This document shows positions 20,524-33,000 of a stretch of DNA of 64,000 nt, piece by piece. The stretch's first letter is position 1, and the number at the start of each line of letters is the position of its first letter. The notes beneath the pieces were generated by a model. That model had not been told where the DNA came from. It ran no database searches and was given only the letters and a program-made list of their open reading frames with translations. Both the position numbers and the translations under genes were made by a program. This DNA is from Podocnemis expansa (lineage: Eukaryota; Chordata; Testudines; Podocnemididae), in contig ML681963.1 in assembly GCA_007922195.1 (NCBI GenBank), positions 140,454,449 through 140,518,448 on the forward strand, read 5' to 3'.

Positions 20524-22213
20524 TTATTGCATTCTACCTGGCTTCCTTTTCTCAGTAAAACAGTTTGTAATTGTTAACAAGCACATAGCATTGATAAATA
20601 CAACTGGTGCTCAGTTTGCCTCCCTACCTGTTGTGTTATCAGTACCTGGGTTATGGCCATAGCTTCTGAGGCCAGAATGGAGCACTGTGATCATCTAGTC
20701 TAGTAGTTCTCAAACTCCTTTTCTCGGGCCTAGTTCAAAAAACTTATTTATGCTCATGACCCAACAATTACATCTTTCAGCAACGCATTCCAGTTTTTTG
20801 GTGGCAGCCGCAGTGGGTGCTATCAGTCTCTTCCATCTGCCCTGTGACTGCGCTCTGCAGGACCATGCTCTTTCCCTAAGAGAGAGAGTAAGTGTGTGGT
20901 CTCACATACCAAGTGCTCTGTGATGCCATGAGAGTGTCCTAGTATTTTTATTTATGGTATGCACAGCCCCCTTGAAATATATTTAAGTCAAATCTGGCCT
21001 GCCACAGCAAATGAGTTTGACATTCTTGGTTTAGCCATTACTAAATTTCCTCCTTTGGAGGAGAGAATCTTAACTCATGAGGACTGTCACATATGCGTAT
21101 TTCGTTTGATTTCTAGCAGCGGTGGCATTAAAAAGTAATCACTTTCTCCCTCACCACAGTCCATACTTCTATTGAATTATTTATTTTTCCAGTAAAAACC
21201 TCCCTTTCTAAAAATGTGAGAATTCACATTTATTCATGAAGGAAATAATTAAAATGAATCTGTGAAAAATAAACAAAAAAAACTTGTGTAAAGAAAAATG
21301 CTGGTTTGTGTTAGATTGGAGGGTCAGCCGATAACTCAGATTATTTGATGCGCATTAGTGGGTCCATGACATGAAGTCTAGTGCATGAAAGATGCACCTT
21401 GCTCTGCTTCATCATCAGTAGCAGAGACAGTCTTCAAGAAGGTCTAGGGCTGATTTAGCACATGGATGCAGAGTCTAAGAAAAGGTGCATTACACCAAAT
21501 GAAAGACAACTGACAGCTGGGAAGAGACACACTGTTATTGTACGTAACAGCTGAAGACTACTCTAGAATGCCAGCCACTGTGTCCCTGTCTGAACTCTAG
21601 TGCTCTCTTCTAGTTCCATGAAGATGGTTTCCTTGTTTTTTATGTGTTTTTCACCACAGAAGAACAAGAAGCCAAGAGGGAGCAAATCAGCAAGATTACA
21701 GCCAAAGATGGGTGTGCCAAACCAGTGCCATACAGTGTTCTCCATCAAGGAAGAGAAACAGCTCCAGGCTCAGGTGTACAGATGAGGCTGAGGTGCTTCA
21801 GAGAGAGGCTAGAAGGTACAATTTAAATCACAAATTACTACTGAGTTGATTAGCAAAGGGTGAGCATGTAACATCAAGCAATTCAGGAAAAGGGATATTG
21901 TTCTTGTGGGAAGGCACTGCTGAGCAAAAGAGTGGAAGTCAGGCACTTCTGCACTGCAATCTCACCTCTGACAGACATGCCATCTGCTGCCTTGGGCAAC
22001 ATTTTCTGGGTGGTCTCAGCAGCTGCCAAGAGAAGAATGGCTCATCGAGACCAATTATGAAGTGTCCCTAAGGAAAAGGGCTCCCTGTCTGGCAGCCTAT
22101 GCTGTTACTACTGACCCTTTACTTTTTCCATGCATACAGAATATCTCAGAATCTCTCAGTCTTTACGGCTGTCAAGCCAATGTGTCTCATTAACCCCAGC
22201 AAGAACAAAGAAG
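20524..22213. other. No gene; partial hAT-like MITE near 20700
   Basis: The segment at about 20700-20830 (AGTAGTTCTCAAACTCC, CATGACCCAACAATTAC, GCAACGCATTCCAG) matches the left part of the MITE at 54154-54343, including CATGACCCAACAAT and GCATTCCAGGCTTTTGG. The rest shows no feature I can support. Confidence 0.4.
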
Positions 22214-22221
22214 TAGCTAAG

Positions 22222-22402
22222 CAGTAGTTCTCAACCACTGTGTCTGGACACATTACTGTATTGCCACACAGGAGTAAGTGTGTTGCAGAGAGCTGAGGAG
22301 ACAGCTGGATTAGGATGGGGAGGGAGTTTGGTTTGTTGTGTCCTATAGGACTGCAATATGCTACCAAGTGTGTCACAACCTGCGAAAGATTGAGAAACAC
22401 TG
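22222..22402. mobile_element. hAT-like MITE
   Basis: The ends are CAGTAGTTCTCAACC and GATTGAGAAACACTG, and the flanks (TAGCTAAG, AGCTAGAG) resemble a decayed 8-bp duplication. The interior (GACACATTACTGTATTGCC) is the reverse complement of part of the element at 60684-60861, so the two are of one family. Confidence 0.75.
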
Positions 22403-22639
22403 AGCTAGAGGACAGGGGATCTAGATAGATCAGAAACATGAGCAGAAAAGAGCATGATAAGATTCATGGTAAGATTGGACGAATATATGTCATGATGTAC
22501 GTGGGGAAAACAGCCCAATGTTATAAAGAAAGACAGAGGCAAAAAGGATCCAGAAAACAAGAAAGGTCAGAATGACTGGGAAGGCAGAGAAGAGAGAAAA
22601 AAAGACAGAGATGGATAAAGAAGGTATAAGAAGGAAACA

Positions 22640-23700
22640 GAGAAAGGAAAAAGGCCTTATGAAGAAAGATTAAAAGACTGCACTAACAGAAGTCTTTTCA
22701 TGTGTAGTGTGGCTAAGAAACAAAAGACTAATGGTAAAATCTACAGATCTTTTAGACTGAAAGTGACCTCCTGGATTATCAAGTCCAGTTCTTTGCTACT
22801 GCAATCCCATCCTATAATGCTGATCATAAAAGTTATGTCTAAAATGGAAATTTAATGCAAATTAAGGAGGCTTAATTCAAACTAAATTATTCCATGGCCA
22901 CACTGGCTTTCCTTAGTTTGAAGGAAAACTTAGTTCAAACTTGGAAAACCTGCCTTTAGTTTGATCTACTGGTTAGTTCGAACTAACTCAATGAAGCCAT
23001 GTTAGTTTGAACTAACTGTTTGAACTGAAGGCAGTTTGATCTTGTTCCTCCCAGGGTGCCTTCCCCTTTTTATGGAGTGGGTGGGGAGCATAGCCCTTCT
23101 TGGGTGCCATGTTGCCACACTTCCCATGGTGCCCTGCTCCTAAGCTGAGCTAGCAGATCCTGTGCATGGACATGCTAGTTCAATTTAGGTTTCTAGTGTG
23201 GACATGCTAATTCAAACTAAATTAGTTCAAATTAATCACAATTAGTTTGAACTAATTAATTCAAACTAACTTAGTTCAAACTAACATTCTTAAGTGTAGA
23301 CATAGCCAAATGTATTAAGCTCCATTTTAGCATTAGTTAGGTTATTTCTATCTCTCCCCCCACCCCCAACCTCCTGCCCACCATTGGAAAGGCACTCCAG
23401 AACTTCAATCCTCTAAATCTTCTAATTTCCATCTTAAATATCTTCATACACAGTTTATACCTATTTGTTGTTCTGACAACCCTGTCCTTTATATCCACTG
23501 AAAACAATATCTTTTTTCTCAGCCTTTTACTATGCTAAACAAATTTAGCTCTTTTAGTTTCCTCTCAAAATATAGGCTCCCCACTCCTCTGATCATCCCA
23601 GTTGTCTGCAACTGTGCCAGTTGTTAATTGATCATGGATAGCCAGAACTGTACACAGAACTAAAAGATGCAAATACCACACTAGAATAATTACAGTGTGA
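22640..23700 (-). mobile_element. Old CR1/L3-like fragments split by a MITE
   Basis: The 22745-22845 part (GACTGAAAGTGACCTCCTGG, ATCAAGTCCAGTTC) is a LINE tail on the minus strand. After the MITE, 23310-23700 continues in the same direction (GGCTCCCCACTCCTCTGATC, GCCAGAACTGTACACAG), parallel to the 4700-4870 region of the young CR1. Reading frames are gone. A plus-strand fragment (CTTATGAAGAAAGATTAAAAG) sits at about 22655. Confidence 0.5.
22850..23307. mobile_element. MITE-like element built of TTAGTTTGAACTAA words
   Basis: The right end AAGTGTAGACATAGCC is the inverted form of the TIR GGCTATGTC. The interior carries more than ten copies of TTAGTTTGAA, TTCAAACTAA and related palindromic words. 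The left end is decayed near GGCTTAATTCAAACTAA. It interrupts an old LINE tail. Confidence 0.6.
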
Positions 23701-23734
23701 AGCAAAAGAGTACGGCGAAGACTACTGGGAGACA

Positions 23735-23945
23735 AGAAAGAAAAACTGTTGGCTAAATATTAGATTATGAAATAGTTTTCCAAGGGAAGTTGTGGAAACC
23801 CATCATTTGAAACATTTAAAGCTAAACTGGACAAAACATTAGATAATGTACTGTAAGGAACAGTCCCGCATTGGTCCCCAGAGATGGATTGGATGATTTA
23901 GCAGTGTTTTTCCATCTCTACTCTTCAACGATTCTAGGTGTTCTT
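23735..23945 (+). mobile_element. Old CR1-like 3' fragment
   Basis: GTTTTCCAAGGGAAGTTGTGG, AACCCATCATTTGAAACATT and AAACTGGACAAAACATT follow the C-terminal codons and 3' tail of CR1-type LINEs, with strong decay. Confidence 0.55.
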
Positions 23946-24551
23946 TCAACTGTGACTGGCGTTTCTGCCTATTACTACAATGAAAATGAGATGAGAATCT
24001 AGTGCAATTATTTCTTATTAGAAAGTTGTAGTTTAACAGCCTTCCTCATTTGTTAGTGAAAACTTCTTATGGAAAAAAATTACAATCTCTGATCCCTTTG
24101 GGGTACCTAAAATTTCATTTAATCTGGAGCACCAGAAGCTCTGAAAAGTTAACGATAATTAGAAATACAGTATGCGAGGATAAAATTTGACCAGCAGCTC
24201 TAGTTGCCCTCTTCCCCAGCAAGATGAATCAAACACTGAGAAAATAAAACATGAAAAAGAACTCTGACTTCTTGAATCCTTACTTTATAAAGTGCATTTT
24301 ATTCTGAGAACTTTTGCGTTCTCTGTTCTCAAAGAGCATTTTCTTTGAATTACCCAGACCCATCATATCTTAATATTAGATTTTATATTTAAATTTTTCA
24401 CTGCCCTGATAGGCTTTTCATTATAATATTTGAATTAATTACATTTGATATTACTTGCACTACACCTTTTAAAAATACTGTCCTTATTACTGTTGTTTTT
24501 GTAGGTTTTTTTTCACATTCCTGGTTTTAGCATTTCCCCCACCGTCTTTGT
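23946..24551. other. AT-rich spacer, no gene seen
   Basis: No coding, RNA or terminal-repeat signal seen. Confidence 0.35.
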
Positions 24552-25003
24552 CAGAAAAAGCAAGGAGTCTTGTGGCACTTAAAGATTAACAAATTTATTT
24601 ATTGCATGAGCTTTCATGGGAGAAAATCCCACTTTGTCAGACACTTTGAAGAGGGGCAATTTACAGAATGGGATGAAAATAAATGCAGGGATGTGTAAGA
24701 CATGGGATCAGGTCATACTGCAACAGCAAATCAGAGCATTTGTAACGATTCAAACTTGAGGAAACAGCACATGGAGGAAGGGTGAAGTCAAATTACCTCT
24801 TATAATATGAAAAGAATCCATAGTCATGATTAAGTGCTGCTTTCAGCTGTTTCCATTGATTTTCTTGCGGACCATCATTAAGAAATCATTAATTGAATGA
24901 TTAGGAAGATGGAAGTGCTCAGCAACTGGGTTTTTTTGTGTTGTGATTTCTGATCTCAGTTTTGTGCCCATTTATTTTTCTGCGTAGGGACTGTCCTGTT
25001 TGT

Positions 25004-25276
25004 TCAATGTATAAGGTGTTGGGGGCATTTCTGGCACGTGATGGCATAAATCACATTAGTGGATGAGCAGGAGAATGACCCTTTGATGAAGTAGCTGGCT
25101 TGATTAGGTCCTATGATGGTGTCTTTTGTGCAGATATGTGGACAAAGTTGGCAGTGTGGTTTCTTGCAGGGATATGTGCCTGCTGTAATGTTTCTGTTAT
25201 TAGGTCTGTAGTTGCTGGTGAGTATCTGTTTAAGGTTCGGGGGTTGTCTGTAGGCAAGGAGAGGTCTGACTCCCAA
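25004..25276 (-). pseudogene. Penelope-type GIY-YIG endonuclease region (partial)
   Basis: The frame has CKKPHCQLCPHI (Cys-rich linker typical of Penelope proteins) and then SCSSTNVIYAITCQKCP, the start of the GIY-YIG domain in this family. It stops before the YIGET-type block, so the catalytic domain is truncated. It is joined to the RT by a decayed stretch between 25276 and 25549. Confidence 0.75.
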
Positions 25277-25548
25277 GGCTAGAGAGAGTGAGGAGTCATC
25301 TTTTAAAATCGGCTGGAGGTCTTTAATGATCTGTTGTAGAGGTCTGACTTGGGGTGGTGACCAGTGGCATTCTATAGTTTTCTTTTTTGGGGGCCTTTCC
25401 TGTAGTAGTTGACTGCAGGGTACCCATCTGGCTCTGTCAATCTGTTTCTTTACTTCTCCAGGTGGGTATTGTAGTTTTAAGAAAGCTTGATAGAGATCCT
25501 GAAGATGTCTGTCTCTGTCTGAGGGATCAAAGCAAATGCGGTTATATC

Positions 25549-26214
25549 TTAGGACTTGGCTGTAGACAATGGATCATGTGGTGTGCTTAGGATGGAAGCT
25601 TGAGGGATGTAGGTAATTATACCGATCAGTAGTTTTTCAATATAGAGTGGTGTGATGTGTCCATCCCTAATTTGTACTGCCATGTACAGAAAGTGGATCT
25701 CCTGTGTGGAGTGTTCCAGGCTCAATTTGATTGTGGAGTGGAAATTGTTGAAATCTCTGTGGAAATCTTCAAGAGCATCCTTGCCATGGGTCCAGATGAT
25801 GAAGATGTCATCAGTGTAGTGTAAGTAGAGGAGAGGTGCTTTGGGATGAGACTTGAGGAAATGTTGTTCTAAGTAGCCCATAAAAATGTAGGCATATTGC
25901 AAGGCCATTCAGGTACCCATAGCAGTGCCACTGGCTTGGAGGTATAAATTATCCTCAAATCCGAAATGGCTGCAGGTGAGCACAAAGTCACAAAGTTCAG
26001 TCACAAGCTGTGCTGTGGCATCATCTGGGATGGTTCTTCTAATAGCCTGTAATCCATCCTTGTGTGGGATGTTGGTATAAAGAGCTTCTACATCCATAGT
26101 GGCCAGGATGGTGTTTTCAGGAAGCTCACCGATGGATTGGATTTTCCTCAGAAAATCCATGGTATCTCGAAGATAGCAGGGATGTTGATAACATAGTCTG
26201 AGGAGGGAGTCCAT
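25549..26214 (-). pseudogene. Penelope-type reverse transcriptase with one nonsense codon
   Basis: A single frame runs through 26214-25549, interrupted only by TGA at 25909-25911. It holds ATMDVEALYTNIPH (first catalytic Asp region), LYLQASGTAMGT, then after the stop MALQYAYIFMGYLEQHF and LYLHYTDDIFIIW (YTDD catalytic motif). The stop stands where family members generally have a basic residue, consistent with a CGA-to-TGA change at a methylated CpG. The frame closes at 25549 before the linker. It copied the element's RNA; this copy is inactive. Confidence 0.88.
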
Positions 26215-26518
26215 TGTAGATTCTTTTCACATTGTAACAGGTAATTTGACTTCATCCTCCCTCCATGTGCTGTTTCCTAGAGTATGAATCCTTACAAATG
26301 CTCTGATTTGCTGTTGCATTATGACCTGATCCCATGTCTTATACTGCCTTGCATTTATTTTCATCCCATTCTGTAAATTGCCCCTTTTCAAAGCATCTGA
26401 CAAAGTGGGATTTTCTCCCACGAAAGCTCATATGATAGATAAATCTGTTAGTCTTTACATGTCACAAGACTCCTTGCTTTTTTGCTTTACTAAACTAACA
26501 CGGCTGCCCCTTTGGAAC

Positions 26519-26824
26519 TTCTTTGTCAGCTTTGTGCACCTGCGGCATCCTGCCTGACATGTATATTGTAATCTGTCTAAGGAAGAACCTGTCTTTTTAT
26601 TATTGATATGTATGGCTCCTAGAAAAATGGGTCCCAGGTGTTTGATTTGGGACCTCAACCAATAATAATGAGCCAGATTCTTAGCTATGGAGCTATGCTG
26701 ATTAGTATCAGTTGAGGATCTGATGCAATAAATTTTGGGCATCCCCTTGGGGCCTTTGCAAAGCTGGATACAATTGGAATTGAATAGAAGAACAAAACTG
26801 CAGTCATGATATATATAATTGAAG
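26519..26824. other. Spacer between the Penelope element and the TNNT3 3' end
   Basis: No gene seen. This is where downstream elements of the TNNT3 polyadenylation site would lie. Confidence 0.4.
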
Positions 26825-26840
26825 TAGGTATCTGTCACAC

Positions 26841-26846
26841 TTTATT
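26841..26846 (-). terminator. TNNT3: TNNT3 polyadenylation signal
   Basis: AATAAA on the minus strand (tttatt on plus) about 305 bases after the stop codon at 27150-27152. It is the first consensus signal downstream and gives a 3' untranslated region of about 320-330 bases. Cleavage is expected near 26820-26830. Confidence 0.7.
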
Positions 26847-27149
26847 TACAAAATCCAGTGATTCATACACAGCAGTCTACAGAGGAGCATAGGGCTGGTA
26901 TCAAGAAAACAAAGGACACACACAATGGAAAGGTGCCAGCATGGAGTCATCTCTGTTCCACAGGGACTTGTTTCCTTTTAATTCAGGAAGCTGCTGGGGT
27001 CCTCAAAAAAGGAGTAGGCAATCCAGACTGGTGGTGTGATTTGTGTTTTGCTCAAGCATGGGGGTGAGATTGATTTGTGAAGGGGTTGGGAGGCCAGCGA
27101 TGTTTAGCCACGCCATTGGGGATAATTTTGCCTGCAGGTTCTTGTTTCT

Positions 27150-27204
27150 TTACTTCCAGCGCCCTCCAACTTTGCCCTTGGCTGCTGCTCCTGCTTTCTT
27201 GCTG
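27150..27204 (-). CDS. TNNT3: TNNT3 last coding exon (C-terminus)
   Basis: Encodes SKKAGAAAKGKVGGRWK and stop (TAA at 27150-27152), preceded by one base that completes a His codon from the upstream exon. The acceptor is CACTACAG just before 27204. The basic GGRWK end is characteristic of skeletal troponin T. The conserved C-terminal tail helps hold tropomyosin in the blocked position at low calcium. Human has a Thr-Pro pair where this has Ala-Ala. Confidence 0.97.
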
Positions 27205-29967
27205 CTGTAGTGCAGAAAAGAGAAAAACAGGTCAGTAGGACTGCTGCAGAAAAAGCCTTGTGAACTTTTGTCTGTTCTAGCAGCTGCTACTTTGCTGAGA
27301 AGCTCTAAATCTTATGTCAGCAGAGCAGGCTGTTCAGATAGCCCAAGAACTGGATGCACCTGCTCCCAGGGCAGAGGTGGCACTTTCTGAGGAAAAAGGC
27401 TATCATGGTGGGAGCAGATTTTATTTGAAATCTTCCGAAGATGGCCAAGAACAGGAAGGATGAGAGGCTTTGCCCATTACTGAATTGTGTGCCTAAAGTA
27501 TGAGATCCTTCAGACTGACAGAAATGGGCCCTAAATGACATATGCAGATTCAGTTCCAAATCTGAACATGTCCCAAATTCATATCTGGATTTTGGGTTCA
27601 GGTGCATTGCTGGACAGGGAGAGGGCTTCCTCCAACAGGACTGTGCCAGTATAGAGCCCAGAAGCCCTAGCTACCTGATAGTAGAATTTTAGAAATTATT
27701 CCCATGCAAAATTATCAGAATAACATATAAATACAAGGCTGAATAAAATAACTGCTTTGCTATGGTAAAGGGGACTGAATTTCCCTGTACAACACATGGT
27801 GAATGTAAAGAATTATAAAACATTTTAACACATATGCAAATAGGTGATTTTTGAGGGTTTACAGTTCCCCAGAATTACCCCAATCCCTTTCTGACCCTCA
27901 CTGATATTAACAACCCCATCTTAGTGATAGGGACAGGTGCATGTTGTTGCCATACAATCCTCAAACTAAGGCTTGTAAGGAAATGGTTACCAAGTAATAC
28001 CATGCATCCAGAATAGCATTCCAACATGCAGTCCACTTACCTTCCTGCTGTGAAACAGATGCATGCCTGCTTTCAGGTGTAGTCAGTGAGAAAGTTAGTC
28101 TGGTTAAACCTTGCACTGTGGCAGCAATAGGTTCCTTATGTATTGCATACACCTAACCCTTCCATCCCATACATAAATGAATAAGACTACTTCTTGAATC
28201 AAACCACTTGCAAGCTGTTTAATCTTTCTGGTATTCTTTGGCATAGCAGAGGCACCAAGCAAACACATGTGTGTGACCAATGATAGCAGATGACGACCAT
28301 TGTGGTGGTTGGAACGGATATTTCCAAGGAAGCTGCATTTGGAACACATGTTCCTTGAGGCAGCAGGGAAGGGCTTTAAAGGAAACAGCAGGAGGGTATA
28401 TTTACCAAGATTATACAGGCCTCAACTTACAGTTAGTTTGTTCAGCAGTAGTAGGCTTATGTATTGGAGTCTTCCATAGTTACTCAGACACACATACAGT
28501 GAATATTTTACCACTCAACCAATATAGAATAGAAGAATTTATTTTGGAAATTGACCTTTTACATGAGAGACAAAGGATTGTTGTTTGTTTACTCAGAGTC
28601 TCACCTGTTAGCAAGCTTTTTCTTCTTTAAACTCATCTCATTCCTCATTATGCCAGCTGTCCCACCGGGTCAAAAATCACCTAACTGTCAAACTCCCCAA
28701 ATTAATGCAGCATCCTTTTCACTCCGAGTTTCACAAAGCCTGAGATGTTCCATATTATGCCTGCTTGTAATTATGTTTTTGGGGATAAAAGGTACCTTAA
28801 AATTAAGAGAGCCCATACAAGGCTAATACACCAGAATGAAAGACTTTTCCTTTGGAATGTCATGCTCTGTTTCTGATAGAGACATCCCCGGGACACCTGG
28901 AGGAATCCGCAGCCATATCTTTCCAAATGAAATGACACTGCACCCAGAAGAACCATCTCTGGAAGCAGAGGTTTGCAGAAAAAAAAATTACATCTTTGGA
29001 TTGTTGAGTAGGTCCCTAGCATAGTAACATTGTATTGTGTTGTTTGTTTGTTTTTTCCCCTAGTGAAATCAGAAAACACTGGAGGAGGAAAAGCACCCAG
29101 ATGAGCCATTGGCACAATCCTGCAAGGTTTTATGAGCCCCCATACTTGCTGTGAAGTAAATAAATCAAGCCTTGTGTTTGACATCTACACAGAACTGCAC
29201 CCAAAATGTTAAATTCATTTGATATTCTACTGTGAATGGGGGCTGAGGAAAGAATGTTTGGTCCTTGATGATAGCTATCTTTGAATAATTTGCAAGACCT
29301 GAGCTCTACTTGGTACAGAGAAACCGCAAGGAGCAAATTTCAGCATTCAGAGGATTTCCTGCTCTTTCTTCCCATGACTGCTCCTTCTTGCCTTTCCTTT
29401 CTTTTCTCACTCCTCTCCCAACCCTTTGTCTCTGATGTAGTCAGGTTTCCTGATGAAATGAAAACATGCAACAACAAATGGGACTCACAAGCAGGAAAGA
29501 AATTAAAGAGGTAAGGTGAGGAAGAAAAATGGGAGATTCCATACCCAGTTAAAAGAACCCATACCCCTGATCATATGACATCCGCATGACAGGGGTAATT
29601 CTGGATGCCAGTTTTATTACACACTATTCCTTACAATCTCAGCAATCATTTGTCCATCCTTTATAAGCAAGGGCCATTTCTACTCCTGTATTCAAAGCAC
29701 TTCAACCAATGGGAAGAGTCATGGTGTGAGTGGCTGGCATCTTTGCAAAGATTGTGGGAAAGTGTGTGTGTGGGAGGGGATGGTTCTTTTACATTAGGTT
29801 ATGGATTCACTTCAGTTTGACCATCATTTTCTAAGGGTGGAGCGGGTTGGAAGTTGCACTTCCTCCTCTCGCCTCACTCTCTCCTGAGAAGAAAATGTCA
29901 GCATCAAGGCTGAAGTGACTACTGAAACACTGATATCCCAGGCTACGGGCTAGGAAAGGGTACTTAC
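27205..29967 (-). other. TNNT3: TNNT3 intron
   Basis: Last intron, about 2.8 kb. Apart from the flanking splice sites I see no exon, RNA gene or clear transposon. Confidence 0.5.
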
Positions 29968-30008
29968 TGCTTCTGGGCCTGATCAATCCGATTCCTGAGG
30001 GTGGTGAT
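29968..30008 (-). CDS. TNNT3: TNNT3 beta-type alternative C-terminal exon (exon 17 type)
   Basis: A 41-base exon encoding ITTLRNRIDQAQKH, with acceptor TTTGCAG and donor GTAAGTA. This is the beta member of the mutually exclusive exon pair of fast troponin T, in the part contacting troponin I, troponin C and tropomyosin. Its last two bases plus the first base of the final exon form the His codon. The alpha member was not found between here and 34038. Confidence 0.95.
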
Positions 30009-33000
30009 CTGCAAACAACATACACGACTAGGGTTTTTAAAGGGCTCTGCCAAGGGACCGTGAGGAGGAAAGTAGTTTACCTGGCTGGAGATCTGGAGAC
30101 AGGTGCCTTTGATGGGAGAAAGTCTTTCTCTTAGATGAAAACTCTCTTGAGTGAGATGTTGCTAACTGGCAGTAAATTTACAAGCTAATTTCATGTCTTA
30201 CAAGGAGGCATAGATAAGGGATCCTGCTGAAGGGACAGCACTGTTGCCCTTGTTAAAACAAATTCATTAGTATATGTACAGTGGAACCCATTTCTGGTGA
30301 ACTCATGTGTAACTAAATTTCAGGTAAGTGGACTAGAAAGTTGTAAATAGGCTACTTTGAAAGCTTAGGGGTCCCACAGATGTGTGATCTCCTTGTGCAT
30401 GCCATTCTCACCCTACCTCCACCACTACCCACCATCCCAGTGTAAATTGACTACACAGCTAGCAACACTGATGTGAATGGGGAGCTTGCCTGGACAAGTG
30501 AAAAACTGGAAACAGAAAAGCTCCAAAGCTGGAGGCAAACTAATGAGTATGCTCAGCAACAAATAGCTCCAGGGCTTTCATTGGAAGGGAAGTATATTTG
30601 GAAGGCAGGCTGCTCTAGCCTCCCTCAATTCATATCACATAAGCAGGTAAATGCACTTTACGAAAGAGAGCTATTTCAACCAAGCACTATTATTGGGCTT
30701 CTACACATCATGAGATTTTGATATTTAGACTCCAGGTCCATGGAAACACTCCTGTTGTCTTCTGTGGGCTTTGGATCAGGCCCCAAGGCATTGGGCTGAT
30801 GAGTGACATGTGCTTCTATTACTTTCTGCAACCTCATTGGCAGAGCAGCACTGGTACCGATTTTGGAGCAGGAGGTGGAGAATGCACAGTGCAAAGGTGA
30901 GGGCCCTTTCCAGTCATTTATCTTATAAAGAGAAAGGGACAGTCGAGGAAATCTTAAGTAGGGAAATGCAGCAACCACAGAATGAAGGGCTGGACTGGGG
31001 GATGTGGGCACCTTCCCAATCCATCTCCAGACTATGGCAATTTGTGGTGTGGGGACACTTGTGTTCCATCACCATTGGGAAATTTTGAGCTGAAGATGGG
31101 CTCATTCTTTCTTAATCGTAGTGAAATTATAGATTTGAATTTGATGTCAAAAAAGTGAGGGGCTAACACAGAGAGCATGAGCTAGACCCATTGTGTGCCC
31201 ACTGAGTAGTTTTGCCTGACTCAGCACCTCAATTCTGTTGTGCAGCCCTCAGCTTGCTACTCCAATCTTGCAGTTATCTTTGTCTTGTGAATACATACCC
31301 ACTAAGAACTAAAAAGAGTCTACAATCCACTTCTGATCATTTTGTTATTCTCATATAACACAATCAGAATTGAACCCATGTCTCCAGACATGAAGGTTAA
31401 CCTACTGAGCCATGCTCATCTGCTCACTGTGTAATTCAGAGTTCTCCATTGCCTCTGGATTTCATGTTCTGAGCAAACTCATAGTCCAAGAACTCATGAC
31501 CCAGCAAGGGCCGCACGGGATTTGAAATTCACAGTGATCATGTTCCAGAAAGATCTAACATCTTGGATTTCCTGGGCCAAGTTTTCCCATTAGCAAACAC
31601 AAAAAAATAAAGACTGAGACATTTGAGGCAACAGGACAACATCAAAAAGGAAAGATCTGCTGCATTCTGTACTTACTCACAGAAGTTTAAAAATCTGCTC
31701 CATGGATTTGAGTTATTTATCGCAAAGGGGTATTTTTTTCAGACCTGGCAGTGGCAGAGATTCAGCTTTGCCCTTCAAATTGATTCAAGGGCTTGAGACT
31801 CACCTTTCCTGTTAAACCTGTGACAGCAGGCACAGCATTCAGTCCCCTACACAGCACCAGTAAGCAATCATGGTACATCTACACTGCATTTTTAAACCTT
31901 TAGCAGCGGGCCTCAGAGGCCAAGTCTCCAGAGGGCTCACAGGGCTAACATTGTGGCACTGAAGACAGGCATATAGACACTGCAGCTCAGGCAAGAACTT
32001 ACTGGACCCTAAGCATCTGGGCAGCTGTTCTAGCAGTGTAGCGCAAACCACAAGAACCTGAGTCTGTGCAGCTGGGCTCTGAAACTCACTACCCTGGATA
32101 GTAAAATACAACATAGATTTATACACAGAGACCAGTGTTGAAAACAAGGCTACACATTGTCTCATCTTGTGCATCCAATTTTCCTTTTTCTCTCCCATGC
32201 TCTCTTTCTTACCTTGTCTTTCCTTCTTATAATGTTTCTTCCTATCTCTTTCTCCCTTCTCTCTCACTCTTCTCTGCCTCCCTACTCATTCTGACCTGGA
32301 CAGCACAGTCATGGGTTTGTACAAGCATATCCCACACAATGTCAGTCTTTCCAAATTCTGCAAAGGTCTCTTCTTCTGACTCTGATGTACATCTTGCTAA
32401 TCTTTTTCTGTGGCATTGGGTCTGTGAAGCTGGTTCTCCAGAGAACACAAGAAGTTTACACAGAGACCCCTCTTTGGAGACTGTCTCCATGAAGTATAGT
32501 TCAGTGCCTTAGCCCCTTCACTACTGGCATCAGACTACCTTCTTGTGGGGAATGAGAAGCTATTCTTTTAATTTTTAAGGGGTTTCCTGGTCCCACTTGC
32601 AACTATTGGGCCCTACATGGAAACATTCAATCTAAATCTTTCAGTAGATAGTTCTGCACAGAGCCAGCTTAGAATATGGTAGGTTAATTTGTGCTTCTCT
32701 GGTTTTGGGGAGCAGCCCACTATGCCTCACTCTGTTTTTAGAGTCTTGTGTGTTATTCTAAATTCTAAGAAATAAAGCAGTGTTATGTTGCAACTTTTCA
32801 ATAAGATTATTTTTATGTTTTTATCTTACTTCTTTATCTGAATGACATGACCACAACAATTTCCACTCTATTTGTGCTGCCCAAGTTCCACTTAAATTAA
32901 GTGGGTGTCATGCTATGTCCAGAAGATCATTCCATCTGAACATACATGAATCATTCAAGAGCAGCTGTTAAACATCACTGTGATTTTTTTCCACTGTTCA

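Larger units (their letters stand above)
24552..26518 (-). mobile_element. Penelope-like element with inverted terminal repeats
   Basis: The coding core on the minus strand has a Penelope-type reverse transcriptase and a GIY-YIG-like endonuclease. It is flanked by two copies of a repeat of about 270-290 bases in inverted orientation: 24552-24838 and 26219-26500. Shared pieces, inverted, include AAGCAAGGAGTC / GACTCCTTGC, CCCACTTTGTCAGA / TCTGACAAAGTGGG, and GGAAACAGCACATGGAGG / CCTCCATGTGCTGTTTCC. Inverted terminal repeats are one of the known Penelope arrangements. The element ends about 310 bases from the TNNT3 polyadenylation signal. Confidence 0.88.

Noticed and set aside
22146..22439. 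97-codon minus-strand frame
   Set aside because: Falls almost wholly on a hAT-like MITE (22222-22402).
28280..28630. 116-codon open frame in the last TNNT3 intron
   Set aside because: No family, composition like surrounding intron, no splice or promoter context.
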